64,000 bases of DNA from an uncultured Christensenella sp. GTDB taxonomy: Bacteria > Bacillota > Clostridia > Christensenellales > CAG-917. Positions 8,251-16,207 of this stretch are shown piece after piece. The stretch covers positions 83,194-147,193 of the forward strand of contig CAJTYG010000006.1 of assembly GCA_910584155.1 (NCBI GenBank), in the 5' to 3' direction. The translations under genes were made by a program, and so were the position numbers. A model generated the notes under the pieces. The model was given only the letters and a program-made list of their open reading frames with translations. It had not been told where the DNA came from and made no database searches. The stretch's first letter is position 1, and every line of letters starts with the position of its first letter.

Positions 8251-8358
8251 TTATTTTTTGCTTGCGTCCTCGTGATGTTCTTTCATAGCACGGTACATAT
8301 CGTACCATTCTATATCGCCTGTTTTTGCAAATATCTGCCACAATTCGTATTCTGTCAT
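8251..8358 (-). CDS. yqzL: YqzL-family small protein (35 residues)
   Basis: A 36-codon frame between era and recO encodes a peptide starting MTEYELWQIFAKTGDIE and containing WYDMYRAMKE. The W-IF-KTG-I pattern matches the YqzL family, which in Bacillus sits in exactly this place between era and recO. Its function is unknown. It starts 39 bp after the era stop; the ribosome site is weak (ACGGGT). It is too short for usual gene callers but synteny and motif both support it. Confidence 0.8.
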   Translation of the reverse strand: MTEYELWQIFAKTGDIEWYDMYRAMKEHHEDASKK

Positions 8359-8397
8359 ACCCGTAGCCTGTGCAAAAAACAGAATAATATACAAAGC

Positions 8398-9309
8398 TTA
8401 ATCATTCTTTAAATCTTTGAGGTCGTATCCGAGCTCTTTCATGAGATAATCGCTGTCACGCCACTCGTTTTTCACCCTCACGTACAGGGTGAGAAAGACC
8501 TTTTCGCCTACGAGCTTTTCTATATCCTTGCGGGCTTCGGTAGCGATTTTTTTGAGCATTTCGCCGCCCTTGCCTATGACTATAGCCTTGTGCGACTGCT
8601 TTTCGCAGACGATATCTGCGTCGATATCGCAGATAGGCTGTCCCTCACGCTCCTCAAATTTGTTGATGAACACGCCAATGCCGTATGGCACTTCCTTATC
8701 CAAAAGATACAGCGCCTTTTCTCTGATGATCTCGGTGGTCATAAATCTAAGTGAGCTTTGCGTGTATTCGTCCTGCGGATACATAGGGGCGCCGTACGGC
8801 AAAAATTCCTTTAGCTGCTGCATGAGCGGCTCGAGATTTTCGCCCTTCTTTGCGGATATAGGCACGACTGCGACGAGCCCTTCCACCGAATTGAGCTTTT
8901 CAAGGGATACGAACAGCGTCTCTCTCGTAACTGCGTCCTCTTTGTTGAGTGCGACCACGATAGGTGCTTTTTTTGCGTTTTTTTCCAAAAATTCGTAGTC
9001 GTCCTTTTGCAGTCCCTTGCTTGCGTCTATGACGTATACTACGCCGTCCACGTCCTTGAGCCCGCTGTCTACGGCTTGCATCATATATTCGCCAAGATGA
9101 TTGCGTGCCTTGTGTATGCCCGGCGTATCGATGAGCACCATTTGGAAGTCCTCGCCATTGATTATGCCAAGCAGCTTGTTGCGTGTGGTCTGCGGTCTCC
9201 ACGACACTATGGACACCTTTTCGCCCACGAGCGCATTTGTAAGTGTGGATTTGCCTGCGTTTGCAAGCCCCGCTATACATATAAATCCCGATTTAAAATT
9301 TTCGTACAT
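8398..9309 (-). CDS. era: GTPase Era
   Basis: Era binds the 3' end of 16S rRNA and assists 30S maturation at the membrane. The 303-residue protein has the GTPase motifs G1 GLANAGKS (14-21), G3 DTPG (61-64) and G4 NKED (122-125) and a C-terminal KH domain with IGKGGEMLKKI. G1 differs a little from the usual GRPNVGKS, but the Lys and Ser are kept. It lies between ybeY and yqzL/recO as in Bacillus, although dgkA and cdd, which lie between ybeY and era there, are absent here. Confidence 0.97.
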   Translation of the reverse strand: MYENFKSGFICIAGLANAGKSTLTNALVGEKVSIVSWRPQTTRNKLLGIINGEDFQMVLIDTPGIHKARNHLGEYMMQAVDSGLKDVDGVVYVIDASKGLQKDDYEFLEKNAKKAPIVVALNKEDAVTRETLFVSLEKLNSVEGLVAVVPISAKKGENLEPLMQQLKEFLPYGAPMYPQDEYTQSSLRFMTTEIIREKALYLLDKEVPYGIGVFINKFEEREGQPICDIDADIVCEKQSHKAIVIGKGGEMLKKIATEARKDIEKLVGEKVFLTLYVRVKNEWRDSDYLMKELGYDLKDLKND

Positions 9310-9333
9310 CTCTATTTTTTCCGTTTTGTATAT

Positions 9334-9801
9334 TTATCTGCCCAGTTTTACTTCGTCCATTATCCTGCGCTGATAAGAAGTCATTATTTCCTCGTCATCT
9401 TTTTCTATGTGATCGAAGCCGAGCAGGTGCAACATTCCGTGACAGGTCAAAAAGCCGAGCTCTCTTGCATATGTATGCCCAAACTCCTGCGCCTGCTGCA
9501 GTGCCCGTTCCCTGCAAATCATGATAGACCCCAACATCACACGTCTTCCCTCGTAGTCGTATGGCTTAAAGGCACTTTGCTCTACGGGCGGCTTGAGCGC
9601 ATCAAAGCAAGGGAAGCTGAGCACGTCCGTGACCTTATCCACGCCTCTGCGCTCGGCATTGAGCGTGCGGATAGTTTCTGCGTCCGACACCGTCAGCTCG
9701 ACCGTGAAAAAATCCGCCTGACCTATCTGCTTATAGCACGCCTTTTCCACCCTGCGGATGAGCCGTTTTTCTTTGAAGGTAGCGCCTGTAACGTTTATCA
9801 T
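9334..9801 (-). CDS. ybeY: Endoribonuclease YbeY
   Basis: YbeY takes part in 16S rRNA 3' maturation and ribosome quality control. The 155-residue protein has the zinc motif HGMLHLLGFDH with His121, His125 and His131, and the TDVLSFPC stretch usual for the family near residue 58-65. Its ATG overlaps the stop of pgpH by 4 bp (ATGA), so the two are translationally coupled. Confidence 0.97.
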   Translation of the reverse strand: MINVTGATFKEKRLIRRVEKACYKQIGQADFFTVELTVSDAETIRTLNAERRGVDKVTDVLSFPCFDALKPPVEQSAFKPYDYEGRRVMLGSIMICRERALQQAQEFGHTYARELGFLTCHGMLHLLGFDHIEKDDEEIMTSYQRRIMDEVKLGR

Positions 9802-11294
9802 CGTCTTTGAGTCACTCTCCTTCTCTTTTGGTCGTAGTCTATTCTATTGTGGTGCATGGAAGCAAGTGCGTCCATCACGGTTTTTTTGATTATCGCTATA
9901 TCGCCGAGCGTTATCGGACACTCGTCAAACTGCCCGAGCTTTATCTTTTCATCTACGAGCATATTTATCCTTGCCTCGTATTCCTCTCTCGTATCGGGCA
10001 TATACGACCTTATCGCCGCCTCGACGGTGTCGCAAATCATTATGATAGCCGCCATTTTTGTCTGCGGCTTAGGACCTGCGTATTTATACTTGTCCACTGC
10101 AAGGTCGCCGTCCTCTTTGAGCGTGAGCGCCTTGCGGTAAAAATATCCGACGGGAGCGGTGCCGTGATGCTGACGGCATATATCCACCACCTCGGACGGC
10201 AGACGGCTTTGCTTTGCCAAAATCTCGCCGAATAGAGTGTGCGAGGTTATCATACTTACGCTGACCTCGGGGATAAGCTCGTCATGCGGGTTGTAATCGG
10301 ACTGATTTTCACTGAAATATAGCGGCGCTTTCAGCTTGCCTATATCGTGATAATATGCTGCGCACCTTGCAAGATTCGGGTTTTCGTCCACGGCGGAAGC
10401 GCAAGCCTCTGCCAACGTACCGACCGACAGTGAGTGATTGAACGTGCCGGGAGCCTCGCTTGCAAGCCTCTTGAGCAGCGGATTGGACAAATTGCAAAGC
10501 TCGCTGAGTCTGAAGTCGTCCGCAATGTTGAAAACGCCCTCGAATATCGCCAGAAAGAACATAAACGCCACTGCGGATATTGCGTTTGCGCCGTAGCACC
10601 AAAGCACGTTGTAGAGTATATTCATCTGTTCTTTCTCGCCAAATGCGAGCGTCGTCATCAGCACCACGGGCAGCACTATCAGCGGCACTATAAGGCATAT
10701 TCCCAAAAATTTGAGCCTTGGCATATGCTTTCTCTTGAAAAAGCTGATTATCGTGGGGCTTATGGCGTTGCATATGACCGCCGAAACGACACGGGCTGCG
10801 TTATAATAATCCGCTTTATTTGAAAACAAAAACGAAATGATTATCAAAACGCTCATCGTAGCCGTCGTAAGCACCGACGCACGTGTGCCTATAAGCTGCA
10901 AAACTACAAGCGAAGCTATAGCTATAGGCATAGCGTAACGGTTGTCAAACTTCATACAAAACGTGATGACCAAAAAGAAAGTGATGACAAACACGATTGT
11001 AATAAGCCAGAAATTCCTTACGTTTTTAGTATCGGTAGGGTTGAGCCCATAAATGCCGAGCATCAAAAACACCATCAACATAAGCGTGGTCACCGTTCTG
11101 CCCGAAGTGGCGGCGGCTCGTGCCGGCGTAAAGGCGTTGTTAAAATCGCTGACCATATAAATGGCAAACAGCGTCATAATCACAGTAGCTATCAATGCGC
11201 CCGAGATACATTTTAAAAAGTACGACGTAAAACGACGTCTTGCAAGCAGCTTTTCCTGCTCCAGCACAGATAAATCCTTAATGTCGTCAATCAT
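9798..11294 (-). CDS. pgpH: Membrane HD-domain phosphohydrolase, PgpH/YqfF-like, short form
   Basis: PgpH proteins hydrolyse the second messenger cyclic di-AMP. The 498-residue protein has one N-terminal helix (about 28-50), then about six helices between 68 and 255 and a cytoplasmic HDIG domain (about 265-480) with His287 (TFNHSL) and YYHDIGK at 314-320. Typical PgpH proteins exceed 700 residues because of a large extracellular domain after the first helix; here only about 18 residues (50-67) stand in its place. The catalytic part is intact. The position between phoH and ybeY is that of Bacillus yqfF. Confidence 0.88.
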   Translation of the reverse strand: MIDDIKDLSVLEQEKLLARRRFTSYFLKCISGALIATVIMTLFAIYMVSDFNNAFTPARAAATSGRTVTTLMLMVFLMLGIYGLNPTDTKNVRNFWLITIVFVITFFLVITFCMKFDNRYAMPIAIASLVVLQLIGTRASVLTTATMSVLIIISFLFSNKADYYNAARVVSAVICNAISPTIISFFKRKHMPRLKFLGICLIVPLIVLPVVLMTTLAFGEKEQMNILYNVLWCYGANAISAVAFMFFLAIFEGVFNIADDFRLSELCNLSNPLLKRLASEAPGTFNHSLSVGTLAEACASAVDENPNLARCAAYYHDIGKLKAPLYFSENQSDYNPHDELIPEVSVSMITSHTLFGEILAKQSRLPSEVVDICRQHHGTAPVGYFYRKALTLKEDGDLAVDKYKYAGPKPQTKMAAIIMICDTVEAAIRSYMPDTREEYEARINMLVDEKIKLGQFDECPITLGDIAIIKKTVMDALASMHHNRIDYDQKRRRVTQRR

Positions 11295-11344
11295 AATACT
11301 TCCTTTGAACTTGCGTTCACTCTTATTTTCATCTGTATATTCGC

Positions 11345-12304
11345 TCAGTTGTCCGAGCGTTCACTTTCATCGTATTTTGCATACGCCTCAATTATCCTTG
11401 CGACAAGCTCGTGTCTTACGACGTCCTTTGCGCTGAGGCGCACGACCTCTATTCCCTTTACGTCCTTTAAAACGTCAATAGCGTGCTTCATTCCGCTCAC
11501 GACGTTTTTTGGAAGGTCAATCTGCGTCACGTCGCCCGTAACAACTATCTTGCTGTTTTCGCCCATACGTGTCAAAAACATTTTCATCTGCTCTTTCGTC
11601 GTGTTTTGAGCCTCGTCCAGAATGATGAAGCTGTTGCTTAGCGTGCGACCTCTCATATATGCGAGCGGAGCGATTTCAAGCTCGCCTCGTTCGATAAGTC
11701 TGAGATGTGCGTCGCCACCCAGCATATCCTGCAGGGCGTCGAAAAGAGGACGGAGATAAGGGTCCACCTTTTCGTTTAAATCACCGGGAAGAAATCCGAG
11801 CTTTTCGCCTGCCTCGACTGCGGGACGTGTCAGAATTATCTTGTTTATCCTGCGCTTTTTCAGCGCATAGACGGCAAGTGCGACCGCAAGATAGGTTTTG
11901 CCTGTGCCTGCAGGTCCTACGCCGAAGACAATGCTGTTTTTTTCTATCGCATTTACGTACTTGCGCTGTCCGAAGGTCTTTGGAGCAATTACTCTGCCGC
12001 TTGCTGTTATCGCAACGGGGCGCACAACGTCGTCGATATCCATATCGCAGCCGTCCTTTACGCCGTCGATTATCATATCCACCTGCGCAGGTATGACGGA
12101 CTGCTTCTTCACAAGCTCGGCAAGGGTGTTTATCGCCCTGTATGCGTTTTCTACGTCAGCCTCGTCGCCCGAAATGCGCAAAGCGTCCGAGCTCGTATAA
12201 ACCTCGACGCCAAACGCTTCCGAGATTTTTTTTACGTTGCCGTCAAGCTCGCCGAAAACCTCGTGAAGATCCTCGTATCTTTCAAATTTTATATCTTTTA
12301 TCAT
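11345..12304 (-). CDS. phoH: PhoH-family ATPase
   Basis: A 319-residue PhoH-like protein with Walker A GPAGTGKT near 129-136 and Walker B FIILDEAQ near 226-233, preceded by a small KH-like N-terminal domain (about 1-75). PhoH proteins are P-loop ATPases linked to RNA metabolism and ribosome maturation; the exact reaction is unclear. It is followed 50 bp later by pgpH and ybeY and preceded by yqfD, the conserved Firmicutes order. Confidence 0.95.
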   Translation of the reverse strand: MIKDIKFERYEDLHEVFGELDGNVKKISEAFGVEVYTSSDALRISGDEADVENAYRAINTLAELVKKQSVIPAQVDMIIDGVKDGCDMDIDDVVRPVAITASGRVIAPKTFGQRKYVNAIEKNSIVFGVGPAGTGKTYLAVALAVYALKKRRINKIILTRPAVEAGEKLGFLPGDLNEKVDPYLRPLFDALQDMLGGDAHLRLIERGELEIAPLAYMRGRTLSNSFIILDEAQNTTKEQMKMFLTRMGENSKIVVTGDVTQIDLPKNVVSGMKHAIDVLKDVKGIEVVRLSAKDVVRHELVARIIEAYAKYDESERSDN

Positions 12305-12321
12305 CTTTTCGTATTTATTTG

Positions 12322-13605
12322 TCAGGCTATCCTTTCCTCCGCACCGACCGTCACCGTCACGTATCTTCCCCCGTCGGTCTCGGTGCTGTCACAGTATTTT
12401 TCAAGCACCCTTGACGGCTCGCTGAACTGCGCCACTATCTCGGAATACACCCTGTCGTACATCTGCTCGAGAGTGAGGTCGTTTTTCACTTCGTTCTCTA
12501 TCAGCTCTCTGAACTCATAGCCGTATATCTTAAACGGAAGCAAAAAGCCCAGATCACTCACGGTGGTGCGCACCTCGCAATGCTCGAAAGGGCTTGCAGG
12601 CGCTTTTGGCTGTTTGCCGAACATTGACAGCTTCGTCACCTTTTTTATACGCCCGACAGCGCTCTGACGAAGCACGTCCGCAAAAAACACCGTCTTTTTG
12701 TAGTACACCTTGCCGTAAACTATGCCCTTTGCCTCAACGTCGAGCTTGTCCTCGCCAAATACGACGTAGCCGTCTATGAGAGTGTCGCCCTTTTTCACTG
12801 CGTCGCCGTAGTCCACAACAGCCGTGCCACCCTCGACGATAACTCTCGTCACGATAGCAAGCTTGTTTGAAACTACCTTAGATCCCGACACATCTAAAAA
12901 ACTTTCATTAGGACGCTCTCGCTTTATTTCCACAGCGACGTGCGTGCCGTGTCTTTTTACGCTTGCATACGCCACTCCGTCAAGCGAAAGCAGGCTTTTT
13001 TCCACGTCGCTCAGATTGACGGACGGCAGCCATTTGCCCACGCTCAAGCCGTTTTGAGATAGTATGTCGTTTATGCTTGCGTTTAATGCGCCGTCTATGC
13101 CAGCAGTATACTCGTCCGTTGCGCTTATGCTCACCCTTGTGACCACCTGCGAAAACAGCCCTAATGCGACCGCTATAACTATAAGTCCAAGCGCAAAGCC
13201 AAGCCTGCCGATAGCGTTTATGGCAAACGGAAACGCACCCTTTGTCTTTATTATTTTATAATCATAGCATAGATTATTCAATATTGCAATAATTTGTCCC
13301 CGATGTTTTGACGGCACTTCAAACTGCACGCCGTCGGAGGTTATCCCGACATTTTTCACCGTACACATTTTTGACAGGGCGCCCACCGCTCGCACACCGT
13401 GCCTTCCGCTTACAAAAAACACCGTATCGCCAAAATGCGAGGACAGTGCCCGCACCTTTTTCGTATATTCCAGATTTGGCAACCTAAGCACTGTTTCCCT
13501 ATGCTTTTTTTGTTTGCCTACCTGCCTTTCAACAGTAAACCCACTATCCTCTTCGAACAAGCGTTTTCGGCGTTCTAATCGGCTTGTTTTTTCTTTTTTA
13601 GTCAA
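12322..13605 (-). CDS. yqfD: Sporulation protein YqfD
   Basis: YqfD is a membrane protein needed late in endospore formation in Bacillus. The 427-residue protein has a basic N-terminal tail, a soluble domain, one clear membrane helix (about 132-152, LGFALGLIVIAVALGLF) and an extracytoplasmic C-terminal part with the LPSVNLSDVEKSLLSLDGVAYASVKR motif common to the family. It overlaps yqfC by 8 bp and precedes phoH by 17 bp, the standard arrangement. Its presence suggests that the organism forms spores or descends from a spore former. Confidence 0.93.
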   Translation of the reverse strand: MTKKEKTSRLERRKRLFEEDSGFTVERQVGKQKKHRETVLRLPNLEYTKKVRALSSHFGDTVFFVSGRHGVRAVGALSKMCTVKNVGITSDGVQFEVPSKHRGQIIAILNNLCYDYKIIKTKGAFPFAINAIGRLGFALGLIVIAVALGLFSQVVTRVSISATDEYTAGIDGALNASINDILSQNGLSVGKWLPSVNLSDVEKSLLSLDGVAYASVKRHGTHVAVEIKRERPNESFLDVSGSKVVSNKLAIVTRVIVEGGTAVVDYGDAVKKGDTLIDGYVVFGEDKLDVEAKGIVYGKVYYKKTVFFADVLRQSAVGRIKKVTKLSMFGKQPKAPASPFEHCEVRTTVSDLGFLLPFKIYGYEFRELIENEVKNDLTLEQMYDRVYSEIVAQFSEPSRVLEKYCDSTETDGGRYVTVTVGAEERIA

Positions 13606-13849
13606 ACTGCAACCCTCCGATAAGCCCCTTGATATACACGTCTCCTCCGCCTATTTCAACTATCTGCAAGCCCTCGCCGTCCACCGTAAGACCGCCGCTG
13701 TTAAGACGGAATTTCAGCTGTTTTTCGCTTGAAAGCAACACGGATTTTACACCGCTCAACATCATTTTGCTGCGTGAAAGCATTGTCAAAGTAAACGGCA
13801 ATACTTCGTTTTTTATATTTAGTTTTATTTGCATCTCTTTTTTAAACAC
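13598..13849 (-). CDS. yqfC: YabP/YqfC-family sporulation protein
   Basis: The 83-residue protein has the short beta-rich pattern of the YabP/YqfC family, including TMLSRSKMMLSGVKSVLLSS and GGLTVDGEGLQIVEI. The family is found in spore formers and the gene is next to yqfD as usual. Two starts are possible: GTG at 13849 or the in-frame ATG five codons later at 13834; neither has a strong ribosome site, so the start is uncertain. It begins about 30 bp after the dnaB terminator. Confidence 0.88.
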   Translation of the reverse strand: MFKKEMQIKLNIKNEVLPFTLTMLSRSKMMLSGVKSVLLSSEKQLKFRLNSGGLTVDGEGLQIVEIGGGDVYIKGLIGGLQFD

Positions 13850-13871
13850 GCTAAATTATATGAACGCAGAC

Positions 13872-13900
13872 AAAAAATAAGACCGTGGCTTGCACGGTCT
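13872..13900 (-). terminator. Intrinsic terminator of dnaB
   Basis: AGACCGTG/CACGGTCT stem with a 5-nt loop (13880-13900), then TATTTTTTG on the minus strand, 12 bp after the dnaB stop. Confidence 0.85.
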
Positions 13901-13911
13901 CAGTCACTTAT

Positions 13912-15570
13912 TTACCAACCCAGATTTCCGTCGTCGTCCTCGGGCGGAGCGTCGTCGTCATTATACTGATATTCTTCGTCATCGTCAGACGCTTCCTCGT
14001 CATCGTCGTTATACTCCTCTTCCCTCACGGGCGCAGAAAGTACGCTCTTAAGATCCGCCCCCAGATTGTCTGCGGCTGCAAGACCGTCGGCAAACGGCAT
14101 ATCCTCTACGACCTCCTGCATATCGGCGGCGTCAATGTTTTCTCTTATGCGTTGTGCGGCGCCTTTATCCGCCTTGTCGTCGGCTTCGGTCGGAGTGATA
14201 TTGTTGTTGTCGTCCACTTCGCCTATCTCTTTAAACGTCGTGGTTTCGCCCGTCCATTCAAGCATTATCGAGCCGATAGGTCCGCTTCTGTTTTTCTTTA
14301 TATCAAGTATTATCTGATTTGACGGCAAAGCCGCATTGTACTTTGACGGATTATAAAGGAAGGAAACGATGTCGGCGTCCTGCTCGATAGAACCCGACTC
14401 ACGCAGGTCGGAAAGCAACGGCTTATGGTCGTTTCGTTGCTCGATACCTCTCGACATCTGCGAAAGTATGATTATGGGGCAATCGAGCTCTCTTGCAAAT
14501 ATCTTCATTCTGCGGGACATCTTGCTGACTTCCTCCTGTCGGCTTGCAACGGTCCTTGCGTTGTCGTCGGTGTTGGTCATAAGCTGCAGATAGTCCACTA
14601 TGACAAGATCCAGCCCCTTTTCTCTCTTTAATCTGCGGCACTTTGACAGCACGTCGGTAGGTCCGTTCATCGAATAGTCGTCTATATAAATGCCGTTGTT
14701 TCCAAGTATTGAGTATGCGCCGGCAAGCCTGTTCAGCTCGCCGTCACGCAAGCCGCCCTGCGCATCCATTTTTGAAAGAGACACGCCCGATACGTATGCA
14801 AGCATACGCTTTGCAAGCTCCGCCGCCGACATCTCAAGCGAGAAGATAGCGACATTCTTAGGCTTCGTGCGGTCAAGCGCAACGTTGACTGCTATGTTGA
14901 GCGCAAGCGCAGTTTTACCCACCGAAGGACGGGCGGCGATTATGACGAGCGCCCCCGGCTTCAAGCCTCTTGTCTTTCTGTCCACGCAGGTGAAGCCCGT
15001 TTTGATTATCTTTTCGTTTACCTTGCCCGTCTGCGAGGCGTTTATTTCGTTCATCGCCTGCGCAAATGCGCTATTCGCATGGACAAGCGCTTTTTCAGTC
15101 TGCTCGTCGGAAATATCGTATATCTGCTTTTCCGCATTAGTGAGGGCGTCCTTTGCGCTTTCGCATTCATATCCGCCCTTTACGATTTCGTTACCCGCAT
15201 GTATGATACGTCTGAGCAAGCTGTCACGCTTTAAAATTTCGATATAATAATCGCAGTTGGCAGTGGACGGCACGCTCTCCGCAAGCTCGCTGAGATATGT
15301 AATCGAGCCTATTTCGTCAAGCTGTCCCTTCTGCTCCAGCCTGTCGGACACCGTAACGGTATCAACTGATGTGTTTTCCCCCTGCAGCTCACGCATAGCC
15401 TCGAAGATAATGCGGTTTTGCGCCAAAAAGAAATCCTGCGAACGCAGCTTTGATATCACGTTGTCCGCAACGATATTGTCAATGAGAATGGAACCCAAAA
15501 CGGAAGCTTCCGCCTCGACGTTGTTGGGCATACCTCTCGTCACTCGTTTTCTTTCATTTTCTTTTGCCAT
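13912..15570 (-). CDS. dnaB: Replicative DNA helicase DnaB with acidic C-terminal tail
   Basis: The hexameric helicase unwinds DNA ahead of the fork. The N-terminal domain (about 14-150) and a RecA-like domain are present, with Walker A ARPSVGKTA (213-221), SLEMSAAELAKRM, VDYLQLM and the LRESGSIEQDAD motif. Usual length is about 440-460 residues. Here the protein is 552 residues, and the last 90 or so, after the SIMLEWTGETT core end, are extra; the final 44 are mostly Asp and Glu. AAAGGT precedes the ATG at 15570, which overlaps the upstream lipoprotein gene by 31 bp. Confidence 0.95.
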   Translation of the reverse strand: MAKENERKRVTRGMPNNVEAEASVLGSILIDNIVADNVISKLRSQDFFLAQNRIIFEAMRELQGENTSVDTVTVSDRLEQKGQLDEIGSITYLSELAESVPSTANCDYYIEILKRDSLLRRIIHAGNEIVKGGYECESAKDALTNAEKQIYDISDEQTEKALVHANSAFAQAMNEINASQTGKVNEKIIKTGFTCVDRKTRGLKPGALVIIAARPSVGKTALALNIAVNVALDRTKPKNVAIFSLEMSAAELAKRMLAYVSGVSLSKMDAQGGLRDGELNRLAGAYSILGNNGIYIDDYSMNGPTDVLSKCRRLKREKGLDLVIVDYLQLMTNTDDNARTVASRQEEVSKMSRRMKIFARELDCPIIILSQMSRGIEQRNDHKPLLSDLRESGSIEQDADIVSFLYNPSKYNAALPSNQIILDIKKNRSGPIGSIMLEWTGETTTFKEIGEVDDNNNITPTEADDKADKGAAQRIRENIDAADMQEVVEDMPFADGLAAADNLGADLKSVLSAPVREEEYNDDDEEASDDDEEYQYNDDDAPPEDDDGNLGW

Positions 15571-16196
15571 AATTTACCTTTTATCGCAAGATATATCGCA
15601 ATGAGCAGCACTGCGAATACTATCACGCATGCGATGAGCAATGTGTACCAGCTTGCGCTGTTTTGAGTTTTCATCTCAAGGCTCTCAAGCTGCCTATTTG
15701 TCTCTTTGTCCACATCGAAGCAATGCAGATAATATTTGCCCTGCCTCGATATCCGTGCGTCGCTTTTGATAGATTTATAAATTGTATCATATCTCAGCAC
15801 AACTTTCAAGAGGTTATATTCCACGCCGTCGTGCAAATAGTCGTCGGGCGTAAGCCTTGCCGCCACCTCTTCGTACAGTGCGGAAGCGTCAAACGACATC
15901 TCTATGTCCTCGCAGTTAAAAAACGCATTTTGCGCATATTTTTGCGATTTCCATAAAAGCGTCGTTGCAAGCTTGTCTTCTTCATTGCCGCTCATAGTGA
16001 CAAAGACCTGCAGCGCACCCTCGTCCTGCAGATATGCAATGCTGCCAAAATACAGGTTTTTAGTGTGGGCATAGCTTTTTATCTCTTCTTCTTTGCTGCC
16101 ACAGGCGGAAAGCGTAAATATACAAAACAGGCATATAAACATCATCAAAATGACACTTAAAATGCTTTTTTTGCAATTTATGCCCTTTCCGTCCAT
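15540..16196 (-). CDS. Lipoprotein with a C-terminal membrane helix, unknown function
   Basis: A 218-residue protein with a lipoprotein signal (hydrophobic 11-29, lipobox LSAC with Cys32) and a second hydrophobic helix near 184-206 followed by a basic cytoplasmic tail (KGKLWQKKMKENE). The extracellular part of about 150 residues is mixed alpha/beta in character. No family is recognised. The gene is 11 bp after pepF and its end overlaps dnaB, so expression is coupled to both. AAAGGA precedes the start. Confidence 0.75.
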   Translation of the reverse strand: MDGKGINCKKSILSVILMMFICLFCIFTLSACGSKEEEIKSYAHTKNLYFGSIAYLQDEGALQVFVTMSGNEEDKLATTLLWKSQKYAQNAFFNCEDIEMSFDASALYEEVAARLTPDDYLHDGVEYNLLKVVLRYDTIYKSIKSDARISRQGKYYLHCFDVDKETNRQLESLEMKTQNSASWYTLLIACVIVFAVLLIAIYLAIKGKLWQKKMKENE

Positions 16197-16207
16197 ATCA
16201 ATTTCCT

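Noticed and set aside
7526..8341. RecO extended to 8341
   Set aside because: The added 36 residues overlap yqzL in another frame and do not look like the RecO N-terminus, which begins at MQAEPIK.
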